A DNA stretch of 7,490 nt from M55B132 sp964508895 (GTDB lineage: Bacteria > Bacteroidota > Bacteroidia > Bacteroidales > B18-G4). Both the position numbers and the translations under genes were made by a program. Below the pieces are notes generated by a model that saw only the letters and a list, made by a program, of their open reading frames with translations, was not told the DNA's origin and ran no database searches. Position 1 is the first letter of the stretch. Each line of letters begins with the position of its first letter. Location: contig CAZDWF010000151.1 of NCBI GenBank assembly GCA_964508895.1, positions 1 through 7,490 of the forward strand, in the 5' to 3' direction. Positions 1 to 5,644 of the stretch are shown piece after piece.

Positions 1-22
1 GTTAAATTTTTCACAGGAATTG

Positions 23-30
23 CAAATATA
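23..30 (-). promoter_or_regulatory. candidate Bacteroidota -7 promoter element, facing left
   Basis: On the minus strand this reads TATATTTG, an exact fit to the Bacteroidota primary-sigma -7 consensus TAnnTTTG. It would drive a gene lying to the left of the window. No clear -33 TTTG is seen 19-21 bp upstream, and the region is AT-rich, so a chance match is possible. The rest of positions 1-157 shows no gene. Confidence 0.35.
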
Positions 31-105
31 AAATTAATTGATAAAAACTGACAGATTATTGAAGTAACTTTTTCATTAAAAATGCCTTGGCTACTAAAAA
101 AGTTT

Positions 106-113
106 TATTTTTG
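106..113 (+). promoter_or_regulatory. -7 promoter element of the threonine dehydrogenase gene
   Basis: TATTTTTG fits TAnnTTTG exactly. It lies 44 bp before the ATG at 158, which would give a 5' leader of roughly 35-40 nt. A TTG at 87-89 is the nearest -33 candidate, but its 16-bp spacing is shorter than the usual 19-21 bp. The leader is A/T-rich with no Shine-Dalgarno site, as is normal in this phylum. Confidence 0.5.
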
Positions 114-157
114 CCTTTCAATTCTGTGAATTAAATAACAATTAAAATATTTCAAAA

Positions 158-1120
158 ATGAAAAATATTCTGATAATTGGAACAGCAGGACAAATTGGTT
201 CTGAGCTTACAATGAGATTACGCGAAATTTATGGTAGTGATAATGTTGTTGCAGGATTCCGGAAAACCATGCCCAGTGATGAGGTTATGAATTCAGGACC
301 ATCTGCAATGTGTGATGCAACCATGCCTGAAAAGATTCTTGATACTGTAAAAAAATACAAGATCGATACAATCTATAATCTTGCTGCACTATTATCTGGT
401 GTTGCTGAAGAAAGACCACAGGCGGCATGGAATGTAGGTGTGAACGGCGTTTATAACGTTCTGGAAATTGCTCGTGAAAACAATTGTGCTGTTTTCTTCC
501 CAAGTTCTATCGGTGCTTTTGGATCTTCAACACCATTAGATGATACTCCACAGGATACTATTCAGCGCCCGGGAACCATGTATGGTGTAACTAAAGTGGC
601 TGGTGAGCTTCTCAGCGATTATTACTTCAAACGCTTTAATGTTGATACCCGTGGTTTAAGATATCCGGGAATTATTTCAAACGTTACCCTTCCAGGTGGT
701 GGAACTACTGATTATGCTGTTGAGATCTATTACGAAGCAATCAAGAATAAAAAGTTTGTTTGTCCTCTTCCTGCAGGATGTTTCCTTGATATGATGTATA
801 TGCCAGATGCACTGGATGCTGCTATCGATCTGATGGAAGCTGATCCTTCAAAATTGATTCACAGAAATGCATTTAACGTAACTGCAATGAGTTTCGATCC
901 TGAAATTATCGCTGCTGAAATTAAGAAACATATTCCTGAGTTTGAAATGACTTATGATGTAAGCGCATTAAAACAATCTATTGCAGAATCTTGGCCAAAC
1001 AAAATGGACGACAGCGCTGCCCGTGAAGAATGGGGCTGGGATCCTAAGTTCAGATTGCCAGAAATGACTGTTGATATGCTGAAGGTTATTGGTGAGAAAC
1101 ATGCTAAAGGATTGATATAA
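158..1120 (+). CDS. L-threonine 3-dehydrogenase, SDR (epimerase-like) type
   Basis: This 320-residue extended short-chain dehydrogenase is predicted to oxidise L-threonine to 2-amino-3-ketobutyrate with NAD+ in the cytoplasm. That is the first step of threonine conversion to glycine and acetyl-CoA; the second enzyme, glycine C-acetyltransferase, is not in the window. Visible features are the Rossmann loop GTAGQIG (residues 8-14), catalytic Ser116/117 and the YGVTK motif with Tyr142 and Lys146. Residues 168-190 (RYPGIIS, then GGGTTDYAVEI) are characteristic of SDR-type threonine dehydrogenases as found in Bacteroidota, Thermoplasma and animals, not of the zinc-dependent E. coli Tdh. The C-terminal WGWDP (292-296) is the usual family ending. 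The start fits because the nucleotide-binding strand begins at residue 3. Length is normal for the family. The substrate is inferred from motifs; another extended-SDR activity is less likely. Confidence 0.88.
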   Translation: MKNILIIGTAGQIGSELTMRLREIYGSDNVVAGFRKTMPSDEVMNSGPSAMCDATMPEKILDTVKKYKIDTIYNLAALLSGVAEERPQAAWNVGVNGVYNVLEIARENNCAVFFPSSIGAFGSSTPLDDTPQDTIQRPGTMYGVTKVAGELLSDYYFKRFNVDTRGLRYPGIISNVTLPGGGTTDYAVEIYYEAIKNKKFVCPLPAGCFLDMMYMPDALDAAIDLMEADPSKLIHRNAFNVTAMSFDPEIIAAEIKKHIPEFEMTYDVSALKQSIAESWPNKMDDSAAREEWGWDPKFRLPEMTVDMLKVIGEKHAKGLI

Positions 1121-1133
1121 GTAAAGAAAAACG

Positions 1134-1161
1134 AATTCAGAGTTCAGAAAAAGGAATTCAG
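1134..1161. repeat. degenerate heptamer tract (ATTCAGA type)
   Basis: Just after the threonine dehydrogenase stop, four consecutive 7-bp units can be read: AATTCAG, AGTTCAG, AAAAAGG, AATTCAG. Three are near-identical and the odd one keeps the period. The tract ends five bases before the terminator stem. See the other 7-bp-period tracts at 2533-2588, 4394-4421 and 5553-5643. Confidence 0.6.
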
Positions 1162-1166
1162 AAATG

Positions 1167-1193
1167 AGCCGGAGCGATTGCTTCGGCTTTTTT
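1167..1193 (+). terminator. rho-independent terminator of the threonine dehydrogenase gene
   Basis: Arms AGCCGGAGC (1167-1175) and GCTTCGGCT (1180-1188) form a 9-bp stem with a GATT loop and run into six T's (1188-1193). One pair is G-U in the plus-strand RNA but an A-C mismatch in the minus-strand RNA, and only the plus strand has the U-tract. It therefore terminates the rightward transcript. It abuts the stop codon of the convergent tyrS. Confidence 0.85.
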
Positions 1194-2466
1194 ATTTCAC
1201 AACAACCAAAAAGTAGTTCTTCTTTCCTTTTTGTATCAGGATGTATTTGCCGTTGAGAAGATCTTTGTCAGAAACAACAAAGTCATCTTTCACTTTTTCT
1301 TTGTTTACAGAAACCCCATTATCTTTAAGCATCCTGCGGACTTCTCCTTTGGATGCGAAGATGTTGGTTTTTTCTGACAGGAAATCGATTATTGAAACTC
1401 CTTCATCTATTTCTGATTTAGCAACTTCGCTTTGAGGAACTCCTTCAAAAACATTTAACAGCATTTTTTCATCGAGCTTTCTTAGAGTTTCTGTCGTGCC
1501 TTTTCCAAATAATATCTGGGAAGCTTCTATAGCTGCATCATAATCCTGTTCCGAGTGAACCCGAATTGTCAGGTCTTTAGCAAGTGCTTTTTGCAATTCC
1601 CTGGTATGAGGTGCTTCTTTGTGTTTTTCGATCAGCTCTTCAACTTCATCCTGAGTAAAAAGAGTGAAGATCTTTATATATTTTTCAGCATCTTCATCAG
1701 TAGTGTTAAGCCAGAATTGATAGAATGCATAAGGTGATGTTCTCTCAGGATCGAGCCACACATTTCCCTGTTCTGTTTTGCCAAATTTTCCACCATCGGA
1801 TTTGGTTACCAGAGGTGTTGTGAGAGCATAAGCTTCACCACTTTCCTTCCTGCGAATGAGTTCTGTTCCTGTGGTAATATTACCCCATTGATCTGAACCA
1901 CCCATCTGAAGTTTGCAATTGTAATTATTATACAGGAAAAGGAAGTCATATCCCTGAACAAGCTGGTAAGTGAACTCAGTAAATGAAAGACCGCTTTCAA
2001 GGCGGTTCTGCACAGAATCTTTAGCCATCATATAACTGATAGTTATGTGCTTGCCTATATCACGGATGAAATCCAGGAAATAATAGTCTTTGAACCAATC
2101 GTAATTATTTACCACTATGGCAGAATTTTCACCGCAATCAAAATCCAGGAATTTCATCAGTTGAGCTTTTTGACCTTCGAGATTTTTATTAAGGGTCTCA
2201 ATATCCAAAAGATTCCTTTCCTGGGATTTTCCTGAAGGATCACCTACCATTCCTGTAGCCCCTCCAACAAGCACAACAGGCTTATGTCCTGCAATCTGTA
2301 AATGTTTCAGTATCATTAAGGTGGCAAGACTACCGATATGTAATGAATCTGCTGTAGGATCAAAACCAATGTATCCTGCAGTCATTTCTTTGGCAAGCTG
2401 TTCTTCAGTTCCAGGCATCATATCGTGAATCATGCCTCTCCAGCTTAGTTCTTCAACAAAGTTCAT
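1192..2466 (-). CDS. tyrS: tyrosine--tRNA ligase
   Basis: This 424-residue class I aminoacyl-tRNA synthetase charges tRNA-Tyr with tyrosine in the cytoplasm. The N-terminal catalytic domain holds the HIGH-type signature HIGS (43-46), the tyrosine pocket around Tyr32, Asp36, Tyr167, Gln171 and Asp174 (YQLVQGYD), the GGSDQWGN motif (189-196), and the KMSKS equivalent KFGKT (227-231). An S4-type RNA-binding domain occupies about residues 358-420. Length is standard for bacterial TyrRS. The reading frame is open for 26 more codons upstream to 2544, but I chose the ATG at 2464-2466. MNFVEEL is the usual TyrRS start, the upstream codons run into repeat DNA, and a -7 promoter element sits 15 bp before this ATG, inside the longer frame. 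The gene converges with the threonine dehydrogenase and no T-rich terminator follows it on its own strand. Confidence 0.97.
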   Translation of the reverse strand: MNFVEELSWRGMIHDMMPGTEEQLAKEMTAGYIGFDPTADSLHIGSLATLMILKHLQIAGHKPVVLVGGATGMVGDPSGKSQERNLLDIETLNKNLEGQKAQLMKFLDFDCGENSAIVVNNYDWFKDYYFLDFIRDIGKHITISYMMAKDSVQNRLESGLSFTEFTYQLVQGYDFLFLYNNYNCKLQMGGSDQWGNITTGTELIRRKESGEAYALTTPLVTKSDGGKFGKTEQGNVWLDPERTSPYAFYQFWLNTTDEDAEKYIKIFTLFTQDEVEELIEKHKEAPHTRELQKALAKDLTIRVHSEQDYDAAIEASQILFGKGTTETLRKLDEKMLLNVFEGVPQSEVAKSEIDEGVSIIDFLSEKTNIFASKGEVRRMLKDNGVSVNKEKVKDDFVVSDKDLLNGKYILIQKGKKNYFLVVVK

Positions 2467-2481
2467 GGTGATAAATTTTTG

Positions 2482-2489
2482 CAAAGATA
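2482..2489 (-). promoter_or_regulatory. -7 promoter element of tyrS
   Basis: The minus strand reads TATCTTTG, a perfect TAnnTTTG match, 15 bp before the tyrS ATG. The leader would be only about 8-10 nt. The element falls inside the longer possible tyrS frame and so decides the start at 2466. No convincing -33 TTTG is seen. Confidence 0.65.
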
Positions 2490-2532
2490 TAGAAAGCGTG
2501 CGAATGCAGGAACTGTTAGTTATATTTAAATA

Positions 2533-2588
2533 GGCACTGGGCACTGGGCACTGGGTTCTAGTCGCTAGGTACTTGGTTATTAGTGCAA
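2533..2588. repeat. heptamer-periodic tract, GGCACTG x3 then degenerate units
   Basis: Three perfect tandem copies of GGCACTG (2533-2553) are followed in the same 7-bp phase by GGTTCTA, GTCGCTA, GGTACTT, GGTTATT and AGTGCAA. The units drift in sequence but keep the period. The tract overlaps the left arm of the inverted repeat at 2547-2571. Confidence 0.75.
2547..2571 (+). repeat. inverted repeat, left arm (25 bp, perfect)
   Basis: These 25 bp are exactly the reverse complement of 2706-2730; 134 bp lie between the arms. Counting the flanking TA, the left arm is TA, three GGCACTG copies and an 18-bp tail (2531-2571). The right arm (2706-2732) has the same tail, one heptamer and TA. The arms therefore differ only in heptamer copy number. 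Confidence 0.9.
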
Positions 2589-2705
2589 ATAGCTGGGAAT
2601 TGTACTGTTACATTGGTCATACATAAAAATTTTATAAATATTAGATAAAGATTTAATTTTGATGAATCATTGGATAACAACTCATTTTCACCACTGAAGC
2701 CACAA
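2572..2705. other. non-coding spacer inside the inverted repeat
   Basis: This is the interior of the 323-bp gap between tyrS and the SDR operon. It is AT-rich and holds no plausible gene. TAATTTTG at 2654-2661 matches the -7 consensus on the plus strand but has no -33 partner and lies far from the next start. With its arms the segment makes a 200-bp unit that could be a small non-autonomous element or a palindromic intergenic repeat. Confidence 0.4.
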
Positions 2706-2730
2706 TACCTAGCGACTAGAACCCAGTGCC
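2706..2730 (-). repeat. inverted repeat, right arm (25 bp, perfect)
   Basis: This is the exact reverse complement of 2547-2571. It carries a single heptamer unit (CAGTGCC, i.e. GGCACTG on the minus strand) and is followed by TA, matching the TA outside the left tract. It ends 59 bp before the next start codon. Confidence 0.9.
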
Positions 2731-2777
2731 TAATAGCTTTTTGCAAGACCAGCTACCATTCGTTCATAATTAATTTA

Positions 2778-2785
2778 TAGCTTTG
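2778..2785 (+). promoter_or_regulatory. -7 promoter element of the SDR-flavodoxin operon
   Basis: TAGCTTTG is a perfect TAnnTTTG match ending only 4 bp before the ATG at 2790. Transcription in this phylum normally starts about 7 bp past the element, which would place the RNA 5' end on or within a few bases of the start codon. A leaderless mRNA is therefore predicted. Confidence 0.6.
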
Positions 2786-2789
2786 TGGA

Positions 2790-3815
2790 ATGATACTAGT
2801 AACAGGAGGAACAGGTCTGGTTGGTTCACATCTTCTGCTTGAATTATGCAGGAAAGGTGAGAAGGTGAGGGCGCTTCACAGGAAAAGCTCAAATATTGAT
2901 TATACCAAAATGATATTTCATCAATACGATGAAAATGCCATGGATCTTTTAAATTCAATAGAATGGTTTGAGGGAGACATCCTGGATATTATATCTTTAG
3001 AAGATGCAATGAAAGATGTCGATTTTGTATATCATGTTGCTGCAATGATTGGTTTTGTAACCAAAGAAAAAGATCTGATGAAGCGGATTAATGTTGAAGG
3101 GACAGCCAACGTAGTGAATATTGCTATAGATAATAAAGTTAAGAAACTTTGTTATGTGAGCTCAATAGCTTCTTTAGGCAGAGCTGAATTTGATGGGCTG
3201 GTTGATGAAGGCACGGAATGGAAGGAATCCAAAGACAATTCAAAATATGGTATCAGTAAATTTCTAGCTGAAAAGGAGGTCTGGAGAGGTATAGAAGAAG
3301 GTCTTTCTGCAGTAATTGTTAATCCATCAATAATTCTGGGACTCTCAAATCCTTATAAGGGAAGTACTCAATTGTTTTCTGAGGTCTGGCATGGATTAAA
3401 GTTTTATACTACGGGCGTGAATGGCTTTATCGACGTGAAGGATCTAGTGATGGCAATGATCTTATTGCAAGAAAGTGATATAGAAAATGAAAGATTTGTG
3501 GTCTCAGCTGAAAACTTAAATTACCATCAGGTGTTTAATATGATAGCTGATAATTTTGGTAAGCCACGGCCGAAGATTAAGGTAAATAAACTTATGAGCG
3601 AACTGGCCTGGAGGTTTGAAGCAGTGGCAAGCCTTTTCAGGAAGAGGCCTGCTGTAATTACCAGGGAGACCACTACTACGGCGATGACTGAATACAGATA
3701 TTCAAGCAAGAAATTGAAGAAAGCACTTGACATTAAATTCAGAAATATAGAAGACACATTTAAAGAAGTTTGTGAATTATCGATGAAATATTATTTCAAT
3801 AAAAAAGAGAAATAA
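2790..3815 (+). CDS. NAD(P)-dependent extended SDR reductase/epimerase
   Basis: This 341-residue extended short-chain dehydrogenase belongs to the dihydroflavonol-4-reductase/3-beta-HSD-like group. The Rossmann loop GGTGLVG is at residues 6-12, right after the first strand, which fixes the start at MILVTGG. Asp63 in EGDILD is the adenine-binding acidic residue. Arg31 after the second strand hints at NADP rather than NAD. The catalytic set is Ser124/125, Tyr153 and Lys157 in YGISK. PSIILG (179-184) and the aromatic HGLKFYTTGVNGF region (201-213) line the expected substrate side. The family reduces or epimerises sugars, lipids or ketones; the substrate cannot be read from sequence. One base separates its stop from the flavodoxin start, so the two are surely co-transcribed and probably translationally coupled. 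That suggests a shared redox task, which is inference. Confidence 0.85.
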   Translation: MILVTGGTGLVGSHLLLELCRKGEKVRALHRKSSNIDYTKMIFHQYDENAMDLLNSIEWFEGDILDIISLEDAMKDVDFVYHVAAMIGFVTKEKDLMKRINVEGTANVVNIAIDNKVKKLCYVSSIASLGRAEFDGLVDEGTEWKESKDNSKYGISKFLAEKEVWRGIEEGLSAVIVNPSIILGLSNPYKGSTQLFSEVWHGLKFYTTGVNGFIDVKDLVMAMILLQESDIENERFVVSAENLNYHQVFNMIADNFGKPRPKIKVNKLMSELAWRFEAVASLFRKRPAVITRETTTTAMTEYRYSSKKLKKALDIKFRNIEDTFKEVCELSMKYYFNKKEK

Positions 3816-3816
3816 A

Positions 3817-4341
3817 ATGAAAGACATAGCATTGATTTATTGGCCCAAGAACGGAAATGTTGAAAAATCAGGAGAAAAGATTGTAGAAAAACTCGGTGAA
3901 GATAAAGCTGATATTTTTGCCATTACTTCTATAGATATGGAGCAGATTCCTGAGTATAAACTATTGATCATTGGAAATTCAACCATCGGAGCAGACAATT
4001 GGGAAGATACCCATAGATCGAGATGGTATGAGTTTTTCGATAAGCTTGAGAAACTTGATTTGTCTAAAAGTTTTGTAGCAATTTATGGTTTAGGAGATCA
4101 GATATTGTATCCTGATCATTTCGTTGATGGTATTAAAACAATTCATGAAGAATTTGGAAAGTGCGGTGCGAAATTTATTGGTAGGTGGCCTATTGAAGGT
4201 TATGAACATACTGACTCAGAATCAATTGATGGTGAGGAGTTTTTAGGATTGGCTCTCGATGAAGACCAGCAAGCAGAATTAACTGATGAACGTATTGAGA
4301 AGTGGCTTACTCAGATTCAAAGTGAAGCAAGCCTTCGCTAA
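3817..4341 (+). CDS. long-chain flavodoxin with atypical phosphate loop
   Basis: This 174-residue, acidic protein has the long-chain flavodoxin fold and length. Such proteins are cytoplasmic one-electron carriers that bind FMN. The second half is textbook: YGLGDQ (90-95) with Asp94 and FMN-stacking Tyr98 (the GDQxxYPDxFVDGI pattern), WPIEGYE (124-130), and GLALDEDQQAELTDERIEKW (144-163). The first half departs from the family. Where the phosphate loop normally reads like GSSTGNTE, this protein has WPKNGNVE (9-16): Gly13 and Asn14 remain, but the Ser/Thr positions are Pro10, Asn12 and Val15. The usual FMN-stacking Trp of the 60s loop is Ile57 (NSTIGADNWED). FMN affinity or redox potential should differ, or the protein may have another role. 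It follows the SDR gene after one base and ends near the convergent PHP gene with no U-tract terminator. Confidence 0.85.
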   Translation: MKDIALIYWPKNGNVEKSGEKIVEKLGEDKADIFAITSIDMEQIPEYKLLIIGNSTIGADNWEDTHRSRWYEFFDKLEKLDLSKSFVAIYGLGDQILYPDHFVDGIKTIHEEFGKCGAKFIGRWPIEGYEHTDSESIDGEEFLGLALDEDQQAELTDERIEKWLTQIQSEASLR

Positions 4342-4393
4342 CTGTGTACCTTTGTGTTATTGTTATATAAAAAACTTCGATATACACTGTCAA

Positions 4394-4421
4394 CATCCGG
4401 GATCAGGTATCTGGCATCCGA
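4394..4421. repeat. heptamer-periodic tract (CATCCGG type)
   Basis: In the 83-bp convergent gap between the flavodoxin and PHP genes, four consecutive heptamers read CATCCGG, GATCAGG, TATCTGG, CATCCGA. They share the ATCnGG core in strict 7-bp phase. The tract ends four bases before the PHP stop codon. Confidence 0.65.
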
Positions 4422-4424
4422 TAA

Positions 4425-5261
4425 CTATATTTCAACAGGGATAAAACCATCTTTGGAATAAGCAAATATTTCCCTGTATCCACATTGTATTGCTAACTCT
4501 CTTGCTTCATTTAACAGTAGTGGCAAATCTTCCGTTTTATGTGCATCACTGCTGATAGTGATCCTGATCCCCTTTTTTTTAAGCAACCTTATAATCCATT
4601 CTCCGGGAAAGAAGCTATTGGATCTTTTCCTGTAGACTCCCCGTGTATTAATTTCAACGATAGTATCATTTTTCTGTAGAAGTTCCATAGTCTCATATAC
4701 AAGATCTATATACCATTTATCCGTCTCATTGAAAAATCTATCTCTGTTATGCATTTTAATTTTATCGAAATGAGCAATGATATCAGGTTTTTCATTGGTA
4801 ATCATCTCATTGATCTGAGAATAATATTTGGTGATAGCTTTTTTAATGTCATTATTAAAATATTCTTTTAATCCTTGAGCATATCGTCCATTATCAGGCC
4901 CATCAATAAACCACATATAATCTAAATATTTAATAAAATGTATGGCGCCAATTACATAATCCAGATTAAAATCAGTTTTTATTTTCAGGAATGGATATGT
5001 AGTTTCTGGAATATAATCCAGTTCTAGGGCAAGGTAAATTTCAATTAGATCTTTGTTTTTTTCTTTAAGTTTCAGGATGCTTGAACAGTAAGCCTGAAGT
5101 TTGACATCATTTTGTATTGAAAAATAGTTATCAAATGGCATTGGGCCATGACTGGAGAATCCTAAAACCTTAAATCCGTTTTCGATAGCTGCTTTTATAT
5201 ATTCCGCAGGATGGTCTGATCCGTCACAAAAATTGGTATGGGTATGAAGATTAAAAAGCAT
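4425..5261 (-). CDS. PHP-domain phosphoesterase, histidinol-phosphatase (HisJ/HisK) family
   Basis: This 278-residue PHP-domain protein is predicted to be a cytoplasmic metal-dependent phosphatase of the HisJ/HisK type, which hydrolyses histidinol phosphate. All metal-ligand positions of the family are visible: His6 and His8 (LHTHTN), Asp13, His38 (SSHGPMP), Glu80 (LALELDY), His108 (GAIHFI), His164 (IAHFDKIK), and Asp239 and His241 (SSDAH). Length matches the family. The frame is open for 30 more codons upstream to 5351, but those codons run through a terminator hairpin and its poly-T tract and resemble no PHP protein. MLFNLHTHTN is the normal start, and a -7 element lies 3 bp before it. No other histidine-biosynthesis gene is nearby, so histidinol phosphate is a family-based guess and another phosphoester is possible. 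Confidence 0.85.
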   Translation of the reverse strand: MLFNLHTHTNFCDGSDHPAEYIKAAIENGFKVLGFSSHGPMPFDNYFSIQNDVKLQAYCSSILKLKEKNKDLIEIYLALELDYIPETTYPFLKIKTDFNLDYVIGAIHFIKYLDYMWFIDGPDNGRYAQGLKEYFNNDIKKAITKYYSQINEMITNEKPDIIAHFDKIKMHNRDRFFNETDKWYIDLVYETMELLQKNDTIVEINTRGVYRKRSNSFFPGEWIIRLLKKKGIRITISSDAHKTEDLPLLLNEARELAIQCGYREIFAYSKDGFIPVEI

Positions 5262-5264
5262 GGA

Positions 5265-5272
5265 CAAATGTA
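5265..5272 (-). promoter_or_regulatory. -7 promoter element of the PHP gene
   Basis: The minus strand reads TACATTTG, an exact -7 consensus, ending 3 bp before the PHP ATG. A TTTG (minus strand of 5294-5297) lies 21 bp upstream, the best -33/-7 spacing in the window. The -33 sits in the loop side of the terminator hairpin and the -7 touches its T-tract, so promoter and terminator are interleaved. The mRNA would be leaderless. Confidence 0.6.
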
Positions 5273-5306
5273 AAAAAAAAAGAGAGCGTCGACCAAAACG
5301 CTCTCT
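5272..5306 (-). terminator. rho-independent terminator, element A
   Basis: On the minus strand a 10-bp stem (arms at plus positions 5281-5290 and 5297-5306, AGAGAGCG/CGCTCTCT core, 6-nt loop TTGGTC) is followed by nine T's. The innermost pair is U-G in minus-strand RNA but a C-A mismatch in plus-strand RNA, which supports minus-strand function. It lies just before the PHP promoter and insulates that gene from upstream transcription. Confidence 0.85.
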
Positions 5307-5390
5307 AACCCAAATCTTATAATTATCAAAATGAAAAAGTAACTTTTTCATATATTAATACCTTAAATCGGTAAAAGGTAACCCTGTTTT
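5272..5390 (-). ncRNA. putative structured RNA element, copy A
   Basis: This 119-bp block is a diverged duplicate of 5422-5552. Read on the minus strand it holds, in order: AAAACAGGGTTACCTTTT; a small hairpin TACCTT...AAGGTA (plus 5359-5380); AGGTATTAATATATG; a 9-bp hairpin over that ATG (GAAAAAG/CTTTTTC); CATTTTGA; GATTTGGGTTAGAGAGCG; then the terminator. The conserved ends and terminator suggest a short terminated RNA, either a free sRNA or a leader/attenuator. No consensus promoter is visible just upstream of it. I do not recognise the family. Confidence 0.45.
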
Positions 5391-5421
5391 ATGAAAAAAG
5401 TTTATAAATCTTCTTTCTATC

Positions 5422-5454
5422 AAAAAAAAAGAGAGCGTTGACCAAACGCTCTCT
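5422..5454 (-). terminator. rho-independent terminator, element B
   Basis: On the minus strand a perfect 10-bp stem (plus 5430-5439 with 5445-5454, AGAGAGCGTT/AACGCTCTCT) with loop TGGTC is followed by eight T's. Its sequence is almost the same as the terminator at 5272-5306. It would also end transcripts from the U32 gene upstream on the same strand. Confidence 0.87.
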
Positions 5455-5552
5455 AACCCAAATCTAATAAACTTTTCAAAATGAAAAAAAATCTTAAAGT
5501 TGACCAGATGCATATATTAATACCTAAAAGTGAGAAAAGGTAACCCTGTTTT
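5422..5552 (-). ncRNA. putative structured RNA element, copy B
   Basis: This 131-bp block is the upstream paralogue of copy A, with starts offset by 150 bp. The conserved blocks (AAAACAGGGTTACCTTTT, AGGTATTAATATATG, CATTTTGA, GATTTGGGTTAGAGAGCG, terminator) keep order and orientation, while the segments between them have diverged with indels. The first hairpin is kept (TACCT...AGGTA, same 22-nt length as in A). The second hairpin of A is not kept; UUUUCA/UGAAAA can pair nearby instead. GTTGACCA occurs twice on the plus strand, once in the terminator loop and once at about 5499-5506. The function is unknown. Confidence 0.45.
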
Positions 5553-5643
5553 TAATTAATAATTAGAAATTAATAATTAAAAATATCGTTAAGCTAACGC
5601 ATAACGCTTGACTGGACAACTTCTTACGATTTGTAACTTGTAA
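5553..5643. repeat. 13-unit heptamer-periodic tract
   Basis: Immediately after the U32 stop codon (in its direction) lies a 91-bp tract that divides into 13 units in one unbroken 7-bp phase. Read on the plus strand: TAATTAA, TAATTAG, AAATTAA, TAATTAA, then AAATATC and GTTAAGC, then TAACGCA, TAACGCT, then TGACTGG, ACAACTT and CTTACGA, and finally TTTGTAA and CTTGTAA. At least three different heptamer families follow each other without losing phase. No gene is present here. Confidence 0.65.
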
Positions 5644-5644
5644 C

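Noticed and set aside
62..76. A 15-bp exact match (AAGTAACTTTTTCAT) between the leader region of the threonine dehydrogenase gene and copy A of the RNA-like element (5337-5351)
   Set aside because: The sequence is A/T-rich and low in complexity, no flanking similarity extends it, and none of the other conserved blocks occur near 62-76.
2467..2544. A 26-residue N-terminal extension of TyrRS
   Set aside because: The extension crosses the -7 promoter element and enters the heptamer repeat DNA, while MNFVEEL at 2466 is the usual family start.
4321..4339. A 7-bp hairpin (AGTGAAG/CTTCGCT) at the end of the flavodoxin gene as a terminator
   Set aside because: No U-tract follows on either strand and it overlaps the last codons.
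4347..4354. TACCTTTG, an exact -7 element on the plus strand in the convergent gap after the flavodoxin gene
   Set aside because: It would drive only antisense RNA into the PHP gene. No -33 partner is evident and short matches are expected by chance in AT-rich DNA.
5262..5351. An N-terminal extension of the PHP protein, or an aromatic-rich leader peptide starting at 5351 (and a similar Phe-rich frame from about 5512 in copy B)
   Set aside because: Both frames run through the terminator hairpins without a stop. The two copies differ by 2 bp after the CATTTTGA block, so the peptide frame is not conserved. The PHP ATG at 5261 fits the family and has its own -7 element.
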